Origin: an uncultured Clostridia bacterium
GTDB lineage: Bacteria > Bacillota > Clostridia > Christensenellales > Pumilibacteraceae
Direction of reading: 5' to 3'
NCBI GenBank assembly: GCA_947086925.1
Contig: CAMUAL010000045.1
Location: forward strand, 1 to 10,000
Length of the DNA: 10,000 nucleotides
Shown: piece by piece, positions 1 to 6,673 of the stretch
Layout of the letters: every line of letters starts with the position of its first letter
How positions within the stretch are numbered: the stretch's first letter is position 1
Notes under the pieces: generated by a model
What the model saw: only the letters and a program-made list of their open reading frames with translations
What the model was told of the DNA's origin: nothing
Database searches by the model: none
Made by a program: the position numbers and the translations under genes

Positions 1-117
1 ATGCCTAAATCTTTTTATTTGCGTTTTATTATATTCCCTATGGGAATTACGGTAATACGGCGTACCTTTTTTTATTATACCGCTACTTACAAAGAATTAA
101 AAAACGATTATACGGCA
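1..117. other. Non-coding flank downstream of the radical SAM operon
   Basis: No convincing gene is seen. On the minus strand the last operon gene stops at 118. The overlapping ATG (118-116) runs only 11 codons. No hairpin plus T-run terminator is visible right after the stop, so the transcript may continue out of the window. The stretch has two TATAAT-like boxes on the minus strand without a good -35 partner. It also has a short inverted repeat at 33-47 (ATTCCC, 3-nt centre, GGGAAT) next to one of those boxes, which could be an operator for a gene beyond the window edge. The open frame running rightward from base 1 lies antisense to the radical SAM gene and is not believed. Confidence 0.4.
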
Positions 118-1437
118 TTAAAAAATATTGGGGGCGACTTTGCGCTTTATCTGCGAGCGGTAAACCATGTTTATGCCGAAAAAGAAAAGCGTTCTGAAAG
201 GGTGTTTAAGCATGCGTTTATTAAACAGCGTGCGCTTAATTATATTCTTCATGCTGTAAAGCCGTTTATACAGCTTCCAATATTCTTCGGTTACTTGTTC
301 GGCAGTCATGTTGGGCGTATTAAGCACCGAGCTTGACGGCTTGTATTTAAGCACATCGTCGCTTACGATTCTGCCCAAGTCGGTCATTTGCTTGTTTAAG
401 GGAGTACCGGGGATTGGCGTAAGGCAATAGAATTTAGGCGCGATTATACTGCTTTTTTCCACGAACTCGGCGGTTTTACGCAAAGATTCGGGCGTGTCGG
501 TATCGAGTCCCACAATCATTTCGCTTGCAACTTCTATGCCCGCGGCGTTCACCGTTTCGAGTACGCGCGGATAGTCGGCAGGATTGCACCACCCCTTGTT
601 TACGTTTTCTAGCGCTTGCGGATTTATGTTTTCAAGTCCGAAACTTAATACGTAGCAACCGCTTTCCGCCGCCGCTTTCAGAAGCTCGGGTTTGTCGGCA
701 ATCTGAATGGCGCACTGACTCATCCACCGCATTTTAAGCGGCTTAATGCGTCTGCACAGTTCGAGCATGTAATCGGGGTCGGACACTATATTGTCGTCGA
801 CAAGCAAAAACTCTTTAAAGCCGAGGCTTTTTATATACGTTATGTCGCGCATAACCTCGTCTATATCGCGGCGCATGTACCGCCCTTTAAACAGACAAGA
901 GATTGTACAGAACGAACATGTGTTGGGACAACCGCGTCCCGCTTGCACGGGCAGAAAACTGCCTATGCGCTTATTTACTACAAGGTCGTACCTCGGGAGC
1001 GGATAGCTTAGCTTACTCAGTGGCTTATTGTAAAACGGTTTAAGACAGCCGTTTTCTATGTCATGGCAAAGCTCCGCAATCGTTTCTTCGCTGTCGCCTA
1101 TCATTACGCTGTCGCAGTATTCTTTTGCCATTTCGGGAACGAGCGAAACCATGGGACCGCCCATAAACACTATTTTGCCGCGCCGCTTGAACTCGATTGC
1201 CAAGTCTTTTGCGCGAGTTGCCGCATGTCCCACTCCGCCTATTCCTACTACGTCGGCGTCGGTATCGAAAGGAATATCCTCTATCATGTCAAGGCACAGT
1301 TCGGCGCTCCAACCTTCCGGCAAAAGTGCCGCAAGCAGAGGGTGCGCAAGCCCAACAAAATATAGCTTGCGCTTTTTAAGAAGTTTGCCCTTTTCGTCGT
1401 ATATGGTGGGTTGTATAAAAAGAATTTTTTTGTTCAT
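118..1437 (-). CDS. B12-binding-type radical SAM protein (last gene of operon)
   Basis: A 439-residue protein with the two-domain layout of cobalamin-dependent radical SAM enzymes. Residues about 1-130 look like a Rossmann-type B12-binding domain (ADVVGIGGVGH near 61-71, FMGGP at 91-95, IGDSEETI at 113-120), without an obvious DxHxxG lower-ligand motif. The radical SAM barrel follows, with the iron-sulfur motif CPNTCSFC giving C170, C174 and C177. Later landmarks are SFGLENINPQALENVNKG and the TPIPGTPL motif common in this superfamily. The C-terminus is basic with a hydrophobic patch (RTLFFFGINMVY) that could touch a membrane. The start is the ATG at 1437, with AAAGGGG 8 nt upstream; the gap to the upstream gene is 20 bp. 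Members of this family methylate unactivated carbons or do radical rearrangements in lipid and natural-product pathways. The substrate cannot be read from this sequence. The family call is firm, the role is unknown. Confidence 0.88.
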   Translation of the reverse strand: MNKKILFIQPTIYDEKGKLLKKRKLYFVGLAHPLLAALLPEGWSAELCLDMIEDIPFDTDADVVGIGGVGHAATRAKDLAIEFKRRGKIVFMGGPMVSLVPEMAKEYCDSVMIGDSEETIAELCHDIENGCLKPFYNKPLSKLSYPLPRYDLVVNKRIGSFLPVQAGRGCPNTCSFCTISCLFKGRYMRRDIDEVMRDITYIKSLGFKEFLLVDDNIVSDPDYMLELCRRIKPLKMRWMSQCAIQIADKPELLKAAAESGCYVLSFGLENINPQALENVNKGWCNPADYPRVLETVNAAGIEVASEMIVGLDTDTPESLRKTAEFVEKSSIIAPKFYCLTPIPGTPLNKQMTDLGRIVSDDVLKYKPSSSVLNTPNMTAEQVTEEYWKLYKRLYSMKNIIKRTLFNKRMLKHPFRTLFFFGINMVYRSQIKRKVAPNIF

Positions 1438-1457
1438 AAGCTATTCCCCTTTGCCCG

Positions 1458-2804
1458 TTACGCCGGCTTAATTATCTGCCGCATATACTGAAAAAATATA
1501 TGAGCCGCGCCGCGCTTAACCCGCTTGTAAACGGCTTTTCCGTACCGCTCGCGTATAAATTTTCGCTGAGTTTTATTCGCGCTCGTTTTTAAATATGCGC
1601 GCACGATGTGGTAGTAATATTTGCGCTTACTCATGTTTATAGGCTTAAAAACTACGTGCGCCATATCCCACAGTTCGTAGCGGGTACGAGGTACCGTTAT
1701 TTCGTAACCGTAATCGTCATACAGCGGCGTTCCCGCCATGGGAGTTATGGGCTGAATATTCACAAGTGGGTGCTTAAAGCCGTTTAAATAGTCTATAAGC
1801 GCGTTAAAGTCTTCTTTAACCCAATCTTCGCCCACTATAAGACCGCTGTAACACTGCATACCCTCGTCCTCTAAAATGCGTACCGCAAGTGTGTTTTGTT
1901 CGACCGTTGTGCGCTTGCAAAATTTGTCGAGTTCGCCCGCGCGGTACGATTCTATCCCCACGAAAAACGCGTCGAATCCAAACCCGTGCAAAAGCTTGAC
2001 AAGGTCGGGGTTGGCGGTTATAAAGTCGGCGCGTGAAAACGCTATAAAGTGTTTTTTTATGTTGCGCTCGCCAAGCAGTCGGCAAAACTCGCGCACCCGC
2101 TCGGGGCTTGCCGTAAAGTCGTCATCTACTATAAATACGTTTTCTTCTTTAATGCTTTCAAGTTCGTCCATTACGCGTTCGAGCTTACGAACGGCGTAGT
2201 CGCAAATGCGGGTGCAAAAACAAAAACTGCATTTATACGGGCAACCGAACGACGTTTTGATTGTAGCGCACTTATCGTGATAAATATAGTTGTACTTGTC
2301 GCGGTACTGTGCCGTACAGTTCCTATCGGGAAAAATCTCGTCTTCGATATGCTCGACGGGCGGCTTAACCGCGCCGAATTTGTACACTCCCGCCTCACTT
2401 TCGGGATTCGCTCCGTTTGCGATATTCACAAGAGTTTTAAGCGCGTTCGCCCATAAAACGTAATCGATTTGCGGGCAAAGATAATCTTTCGGCATGACTT
2501 CGGCATACACTCCCGCCGCCGCGGTTTTGCACTCGGGCTGAATCTTTTTTGCAATCAGCGCGTGCTTTAATATTTCGCCCACGTGAACAATATAGCCGGT
2601 AAAGCAAACAAGGTCGTACTTTTTAGCTCGCAGTATGCTTTTAAAACTGCGCTTTTCAAGAATCATGTCAACCAAATCAACGCCGTGTCCCGCCCGCATT
2701 AGCGCGGCATAAGAGTATTCGAGTTCGAGCGGCTCGCATATCATAAAGCTTTGTAAGTTGACCGATTTTTTATTCGGCTTTACCCGTACGAGAAGTACGT
2801 TCAT
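1458..2804 (-). CDS. Second B12-binding-type radical SAM protein
   Basis: A 448-residue radical SAM protein, paralogous in layout to its downstream neighbour but clearly diverged. Residues about 1-130 form a B12-binding-like Rossmann domain (KYDLVCFTGYIVHVGEI at 62-78). The usual GGPH-type and GEGE-type segments are replaced by AAGVYAEV and WANALK, so cobalamin binding is less certain here. The iron-sulfur motif is CPYKCSFC (C188, C192, C195), followed closely by C197 and C201. The barrel continues with VFIVDDDF, AFFVGIES and TPMAGTPL. The C-terminus is strongly basic. The ATG at 2804 is chosen because it overlaps the upstream stop as ATGA and has AAAGGGG 9 nt before it; a longer frame reaching 2879 would lie inside the upstream gene. 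The overlap implies translational coupling. The extra cysteines might be a second cluster site or nothing. Confidence 0.86.
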   Translation of the reverse strand: MNVLLVRVKPNKKSVNLQSFMICEPLELEYSYAALMRAGHGVDLVDMILEKRSFKSILRAKKYDLVCFTGYIVHVGEILKHALIAKKIQPECKTAAAGVYAEVMPKDYLCPQIDYVLWANALKTLVNIANGANPESEAGVYKFGAVKPPVEHIEDEIFPDRNCTAQYRDKYNYIYHDKCATIKTSFGCPYKCSFCFCTRICDYAVRKLERVMDELESIKEENVFIVDDDFTASPERVREFCRLLGERNIKKHFIAFSRADFITANPDLVKLLHGFGFDAFFVGIESYRAGELDKFCKRTTVEQNTLAVRILEDEGMQCYSGLIVGEDWVKEDFNALIDYLNGFKHPLVNIQPITPMAGTPLYDDYGYEITVPRTRYELWDMAHVVFKPINMSKRKYYYHIVRAYLKTSANKTQRKFIRERYGKAVYKRVKRGAAHIFFQYMRQIIKPA

Positions 2805-3793
2805 TGCTTGTCCCCTTTGAACACCGCAAAATTTTCGCGCACGGGTTTGTATTCGAGCTTGGGCGCAAGCAGACGGCATACGGCGTTAAGCAGCGGATTT
2901 TTATGATTCAGGTACGCGTACAAATACGTGTACTTACAGCCGAGTTTCAGTTTTGTGTCGTCGGCGGTCTGTCCGAAGTCTATCGTTTTAAAACCGTGTT
3001 CTATTCCGTAGCGCACAATGTTTAAAAGCATACACAGGTACGTATCGTACTTTTGATTTACCGTGTAATCGAGTCCCACAAACTCGAACACAAGCTCCGA
3101 GCCGTTTTCGAGAAGCTGCACGAATCCGCGAACCGCCTCGTCGTCTTCCATAACGAAGATTTTAAACATCTCGCCCTTAAAGAACCGCTCGGTGAGTTTT
3201 TCCACACGTATGCGCGACTTATTGTACGTGTTTTCGTAAAGTTTGTACATTTCGGGCGTAAATTCGTTCGGGGAACTTAAATACCGCAGTTTAAGCGGCG
3301 CGCCTTTACTTAATGCCTTTTTGTAGCGGTAGCGGTACGGGCTTCGTAATTCGGCAATGTATTCGTCAAAGCTGTTCCACCGCAAAGTCAGCTCGCACTT
3401 GGGACACGTTAGCCCCTTTGCGTATCCTTTGGGGTTTATATCGGGCAGATTCAAAAATATCTTGTAGCCCGACAGTTTTTTGACAAAATCCATAGCCTCG
3501 GCTAAGCCTTTGTTGTATGCGATTCCCGCGCGCGTAACCGAAAGCGGCACGTACACGAGAGTCATTTTCACCTTAAAATTGCGCTTTGTGAACATGGCAA
3601 GGTTATACCCGCGGCGCACTTGCGTCATAAAAACGGTGTCAAGTTTGCCGTCTATAATTACGGCGTAGTAATGTTTTTCGGCGTCGTCCGCACTCTCCGT
3701 AAAAGTTATAAACTCGCGCGTTAAATAAACATTGTCGTCGGCAATTTCGTCCCACTCGGGCGGAAGCTCGCTCGCCTTAAATTCCTTTACCAT
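2801..3793 (-). CDS. FemAB/GNAT-like acyltransferase
   Basis: A 330-residue cytosolic protein with no signal peptide. The second half resembles FemAB-like or COG3146-like GNAT-fold acyltransferases: SPYRYRYKKALSKG (151-164), then FIFMEDD-type strands (here IFVMEDDEAVRGFVQLL), FEFVGLDY, and the TIDFGQTADDTKLKLGCKY segment that in this group closes the acyl or aminoacyl donor site. FemAB relatives transfer amino acids from tRNA in wall synthesis; COG3146-like relatives are mostly uncharacterised. A CPKC pair sits at 130-133, too little on its own to call a zinc site. The ATG at 3793 has AAAAGGAC upstream, and the gap to the preceding gene is 13 bp. It sits between another GNAT-fold protein and two radical SAM enzymes, which points to a role in acylating the same molecule. 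Substrate unknown. Confidence 0.72.
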   Translation of the reverse strand: MVKEFKASELPPEWDEIADDNVYLTREFITFTESADDAEKHYYAVIIDGKLDTVFMTQVRRGYNLAMFTKRNFKVKMTLVYVPLSVTRAGIAYNKGLAEAMDFVKKLSGYKIFLNLPDINPKGYAKGLTCPKCELTLRWNSFDEYIAELRSPYRYRYKKALSKGAPLKLRYLSSPNEFTPEMYKLYENTYNKSRIRVEKLTERFFKGEMFKIFVMEDDEAVRGFVQLLENGSELVFEFVGLDYTVNQKYDTYLCMLLNIVRYGIEHGFKTIDFGQTADDTKLKLGCKYTYLYAYLNHKNPLLNAVCRLLAPKLEYKPVRENFAVFKGDKQ

Positions 3794-3806
3794 ATTTTAC
3801 GTCCTT

Positions 3807-4853
3807 TTACAATTCCTTTTCGTACACGGCGAATTTGCGACATGCGCCGCCTATACAGCGTCTATTCAAAAGAGTGCTTTTAGTGTTGTTGTCCCACACG
3901 AAATTAGTTTCTATATATTTGTATTTGTCGGCTATTTCTTCGTCCATGGCTTTAATAAGAGCAAACGTCCCCTTACCGCGGTGCGCGTCTTCGACGCCAA
4001 TCGAATTCAATTTAACGGTGTCTATTTTGCGCTTATTTAAAAAGTACTGCGTTGCGAATCCGAGCGCGCCCACCCTTTTGCCCGCTTTTACCGCTCCGTT
4101 ATAGTCGGGGTGCCAAAACAAAAATCCGACTTCCTCTCCACCGTGCGTCAAAAACAGCAAATTGTTTTCGCGCATTATAATCTTCATATCTTTGAGTAAG
4201 TCGTAAAAATGATTTTCCGCGGTTTGCGAATATAAGTACGTCTTACCTATCGTTTCGTCGCAAAGCTTCCGCATAATTTCGCACTCGGCTTTGAAGTCCT
4301 TAAAGTTCGCTCGGCGCACGGCATAGCCGCTCGTATCGATATTCACCGCTCGGATTTTACTTCTGACGTTTTCGAGATTGTTGCGGTACGCCGTAAGAGT
4401 GTTTACCGTTGGAAAATCTTTGAAAAATTCCGAGTAGTACGTTTTGTTGTAGCACGTATCGAAGGTGTTTTTAAGCTCGGCGGCTGTGAGTATTCCCACG
4501 CCGTAACTTAAATGCGCGTTAAGTCCCGCAACGAGTTTTTTAATGCCGCGACTCCGGCAAAGCTTTTCAGCCAAGCCGATAACCTCGTTTGCCGCAGTAA
4601 AGTTATTTTGTTCGCAGTCGAAAAACGCAAGCGTCGCAAATCCGTCGGAAGGATAATGCACCCACATCGCTTGCGCGTGCCGCACACCGCCGCTCTCGCT
4701 TACAACGGGAACAATCTCGCATAAGCGGGCAAACTCCGTTGTTTTATTCAGCAACATATCCGAAATAAAGTCGGCGGTACCGACGTACATTTTATCGCCC
4801 TTATAAAGCTTACTTCTGAAAGTTTTGAACTTTTTGATTTCGCCGCCGTTCAT
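3807..4853 (-). CDS. Two-lobed GNAT-family (YghO-like) acyltransferase, first gene of operon
   Basis: A 348-residue protein that matches my memory of the uncharacterised YghO-like GNAT family, which has two GNAT-like lobes. The N-terminal lobe shows the family landmarks FKTFRSKLYKGD (9-20), FATLAFFDCEQN (72-83) and GLNAHLSYGVGIL (110-122). The C-terminal lobe holds the acetyl-CoA loop (SIGVEDAHRGKGTFALI, with RGKGT at 292-296) and the DNN element at 321-323. The frame opens further back at an ATG at 4874, but that would leave only about 10 nt of leader after the promoter and has no good ribosome site. The ATG at 4853 has GGTGAG 6 nt upstream and keeps the whole domain. An ATG at 4790 is also preceded by AAGGG but would cut the conserved start. 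It leads the four-gene operon. Donor and acceptor are unknown; acyl transfer is inferred from fold. Confidence 0.72.
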   Translation of the reverse strand: MNGGEIKKFKTFRSKLYKGDKMYVGTADFISDMLLNKTTEFARLCEIVPVVSESGGVRHAQAMWVHYPSDGFATLAFFDCEQNNFTAANEVIGLAEKLCRSRGIKKLVAGLNAHLSYGVGILTAAELKNTFDTCYNKTYYSEFFKDFPTVNTLTAYRNNLENVRSKIRAVNIDTSGYAVRRANFKDFKAECEIMRKLCDETIGKTYLYSQTAENHFYDLLKDMKIIMRENNLLFLTHGGEEVGFLFWHPDYNGAVKAGKRVGALGFATQYFLNKRKIDTVKLNSIGVEDAHRGKGTFALIKAMDEEIADKYKYIETNFVWDNNTKSTLLNRRCIGGACRKFAVYEKEL

Positions 4854-4890
4854 TATTCGCTCACCGTTCCGCATTTTATCCGCTGACTAT

Positions 4891-4919
4891 ATTTTATATT
4901 TTGCCGTTTTTATTGTCAA
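4891..4919 (-). promoter_or_regulatory. Sigma-A promoter of the radical SAM/acyltransferase operon
   Basis: On the minus strand there is a perfect -35 TTGACA (4919-4914), a 17-bp spacer and a -10 TAAAAT (4896-4891, 5 of 6). The start of transcription would lie near 4884, leaving a leader of about 30 nt to the ATG at 4853. This supports that start codon over the one at 4874. Confidence 0.78.
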
Positions 4920-4981
4920 GCCGTAATGCCTTAAATGCAAGAAAAATGCGGCAAGCGCCATTGTTCCCCACTTTCCTTTCG

Positions 4982-5009
4982 GATTTCACCATGCCTCGCG
5001 GCGGTAATC
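4982..5009 (+). repeat. Imperfect hairpin, possibly a degenerate REP-like element
   Basis: Three short stems stack with 2-nt bulges: GATT with AATC, ACC with GGT, and GCC with GGC around a TCGC loop. A TTTT run follows at 5010-5013. No plus-strand gene lies upstream that it could terminate. Its opening GATTTC resembles the element near the right end of the window, but the similarity is short. Confidence 0.35.
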
Positions 5010-5049
5010 TTTTGCCTTAATTCTTACAATATTACTACTATAATATAAA

Positions 5050-5064
5050 TACGTTAATAACGTA
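5050..5064. repeat. Perfect palindrome TACGTTA-A-TAACGTA
   Basis: Two 7-bp arms around a single A, placed just downstream of a TATAAT box (5039-5044). The size and symmetry suit a dimeric repressor operator. It lies about 110 bp before the gdhA -35 box and about 130 bp before the operon -35 box on the other side, so which unit it would serve is unclear. Confidence 0.4.
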
Positions 5065-5173
5065 CTTTTTGGATATACTTAATATATGACGAAAATGACG
5101 AGATTTCAGGAAAGATTCAGCGAGTGTTTGAGTTTTACAAATGAAAAATTTCTTTTTTTGCCCTTTTCAATGC

Positions 5174-5202
5174 TTGACATAATTTAAATCATATGGTAAA
5201 GT
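5174..5202 (+). promoter_or_regulatory. gdhA promoter with possible operator dyad in the spacer
   Basis: Perfect -35 TTGACA (5174-5179), 17-bp spacer, -10 TAAAGT (5197-5202, 4 of 6). Transcription would begin near 5209. The spacer contains ATAATTTAAATCAT (5179-5192), an imperfect dyad around TTTAAA. The asnA promoter carries a closely similar spacer, which the other promoters in this window do not. Confidence 0.75.
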
Positions 5203-5217
5203 AAACTCGTAAAAGAC

Positions 5218-5251
5218 AAGGACGTCGCGAAAATTTACTCGTGACGTCCTT
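5218..5251 (+). promoter_or_regulatory. Hairpin in the gdhA leader, with alternative pairing to the ribosome site
   Basis: AAGGACGTC (5218-5226) pairs perfectly with GACGTCCTT (5243-5251). The stem continues through GCGA/TCGT (one G-U) to 13 bp with an 8-nt loop at 5231-5238. The 3' arm includes TCCTTT (5247-5252), which can instead pair with AAAGGA (5262-5267), the Shine-Dalgarno core of gdhA (AAAGGAG, 5262-5268, 10 nt before the ATG). The two pairings exclude each other. The T-rich tail TTTTCATATTTT could also make the hairpin a weak terminator. The structure is seen; a regulatory role is inferred. Confidence 0.6.
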
Positions 5252-5278
5252 TTCATATTTTAAAGGAGATAGAAATAA

Positions 5279-6610
5279 ATGTCTTACATCAGCGAGGTAA
5301 TTTCAGAGCTTGAAAAGCGCAACCCGTGTCAACCCGAATTTATGCAGGCGGCAACCGAAGTGCTCGAATGTATATCGGATGTTATATCCGAACATCCCGA
5401 GTACCGCAAAAACGCCGTACTCGAACGCATTGTCGAGCCCGACCGTCAGATTATGTTCCGCGTTCCGTGGATTGACGATAAGGGCGTTCCGCACGTAAAC
5501 CGCGGATTCCGCGTTCAATTTAACAACGCAATCGGCCCGTACAAGGGCGGATTACGGCTTCACCCCTCGGTTAATCTTTCGATAATAAAATTTTTGGGAT
5601 TCGAGCAAATATTCAAAAACAGCTTAACCGGACTTCCCATAGGCGGCGGCAAAGGCGGCAGCGACTTTGACCCCAAAGGCAAGAGCGACCGCGAAGTATT
5701 CGAATTTTGCCGCAGTTTTATGACCGAGCTTTACCGTCATATCGGCGCGGATGTAGACGTTCCCGCAGGCGATATAGGCACGGGCGGACGCGAAATCGGC
5801 TTTATGTACGGAACATACAAAAAAATCACCAACCTTTACGAAGGCGTACTTACCGGCAAAGGCTTGCAATACGGCGGCTCGCTTGCCCGCACCGAAGCAA
5901 CGGGTTACGGTCTTGTATACTTAACCGCCGAAATGCTCAAAGAAAAAGGCAAGAGCTTTAAGAACGCTACCGTTGCAATCTCGGGTAGCGGCAACGTAGC
6001 CATTTACGCCGCCGAAAAAGCCGCGGCTCTCGGCGCGAAAGTAGTTACCATGTCCGATTCAAACGGTTGGATTTACGATTCGGAAGGAATCGACCTTAAC
6101 GCAATCAAAGAGCTTAAAGAGGTTAAGCGCGCACGTCTTTCGGAATACAAAAACTACCGTCCCAAATCGGAATACTCGACTTCCGGCAGAGTGTGGCAGA
6201 TTAAATGCGATATTGCCCTTCCCTGCGCCACTCAAAACGAGCTTGACCTGTCGGACGCAAAGACGCTTGTTAAAAACAACGTAATCGCGGTTGCCGAGGG
6301 CGCAAACATGCCCTCCACCCCCGAAGCACAGGAGCTGTTTGTAAAAAGCGGCGTGCTGTTTGCTCCCGCAAAAGCGGCAAACGCGGGCGGCGTAGCAACA
6401 AGCGCGCTCGAAATGAGTCAAAACAGTCAGCGTCTTAATTGGACTTTCGAAGAAGTGGACGCAAAGCTTCACACAATCATGAAAAACATTTACCGCAACA
6501 TGGCTTCCGCCGCCGAAAAATACGGTCACAAAGACAACTTTATAATAGGTGCGAACATAACGGGATTCAAAAAAGTTGCCGACGCCATGGTAGCGCAAGG
6601 AATTCAATAA
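5279..6610 (+). CDS. gdhA: NADP-type glutamate dehydrogenase, hexameric
   Basis: A 443-residue enzyme of normal length for the hexameric small-subunit family. It reductively aminates 2-oxoglutarate with ammonia to glutamate in the cytosol. Substrate-site landmarks are GPYKGGLRLHPSVN (K89) and LPIGGGKGGSDFDPKGKSD with the catalytic K125, and D165 in VPAGDIGTGGREIG is the general acid-base residue. The Rossmann domain shows SGSGNVA at 235-241. The following SDSNG (259-263) resembles the NADP-specific enzymes such as that of E. coli, so the assimilatory NADPH form is favoured. The ATG is fixed by AAAGGAG 10 nt upstream. The gene has its own promoter and structured leader and ends in a strong terminator shared with the convergent asnA. 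No key residue is missing. Cofactor choice is the only weak point. Confidence 0.96.
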   Translation: MSYISEVISELEKRNPCQPEFMQAATEVLECISDVISEHPEYRKNAVLERIVEPDRQIMFRVPWIDDKGVPHVNRGFRVQFNNAIGPYKGGLRLHPSVNLSIIKFLGFEQIFKNSLTGLPIGGGKGGSDFDPKGKSDREVFEFCRSFMTELYRHIGADVDVPAGDIGTGGREIGFMYGTYKKITNLYEGVLTGKGLQYGGSLARTEATGYGLVYLTAEMLKEKGKSFKNATVAISGSGNVAIYAAEKAAALGAKVVTMSDSNGWIYDSEGIDLNAIKELKEVKRARLSEYKNYRPKSEYSTSGRVWQIKCDIALPCATQNELDLSDAKTLVKNNVIAVAEGANMPSTPEAQELFVKSGVLFAPAKAANAGGVATSALEMSQNSQRLNWTFEEVDAKLHTIMKNIYRNMASAAEKYGHKDNFIIGANITGFKKVADAMVAQGIQ

Positions 6611-6626
6611 ACGATAGCAATAACAT

Positions 6627-6661
6627 AAAAAATCCTCTGTCTTGCGGCAGAGGATTTTTTT
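6627..6661. terminator. Bidirectional intrinsic terminator between gdhA and asnA
   Basis: The arm at 6627-6641 (AAAAAATCCTCTGTC) pairs with 6646-6660 in a 15-bp stem with one G-U and a TTGC loop. The A-run and T-run make it work on both strands. It lies 16 bp after the gdhA stop and 12 bp after the asnA stop on the other strand, so it can end both convergent transcripts. Confidence 0.93.
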
Positions 6662-6673
6662 ATGCGACAAAGG

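Larger units (their letters stand above)
4920..5173. other. Intergenic region between two diverging transcription units
   Basis: No convincing gene. A 33-codon plus-strand frame (5086-5187) lacks a ribosome site and runs into the gdhA promoter. A 24-codon minus-strand frame that opens about 40 bp upstream of the operon promoter follows a GTGGGG stretch but resembles nothing I know. The region contains an imperfect hairpin (4982-5009), a TATAAT box at 5039-5044 without a matching -35, and a palindrome (5050-5064), listed separately. The middle part, from about 5020 to 5085, is very AT-rich. Confidence 0.5.

Noticed and set aside
1..336. Plus-strand frame of 111 codons from the window edge
   Set aside because: It lies mostly antisense to the end of the first radical SAM gene, has no ribosome site, and resembles no protein.
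5086..5187. 33-codon plus-strand frame before gdhA
   Set aside because: No Shine-Dalgarno site, no recognisable sequence, and its end overlaps the gdhA promoter.
6059..6670. Minus-strand frame of 203 codons antisense to gdhA
   Set aside because: Its length follows from codon bias of gdhA on the other strand. It starts at the terminator hairpin and its sequence looks like random antisense, rich in Cys, Phe and Val.
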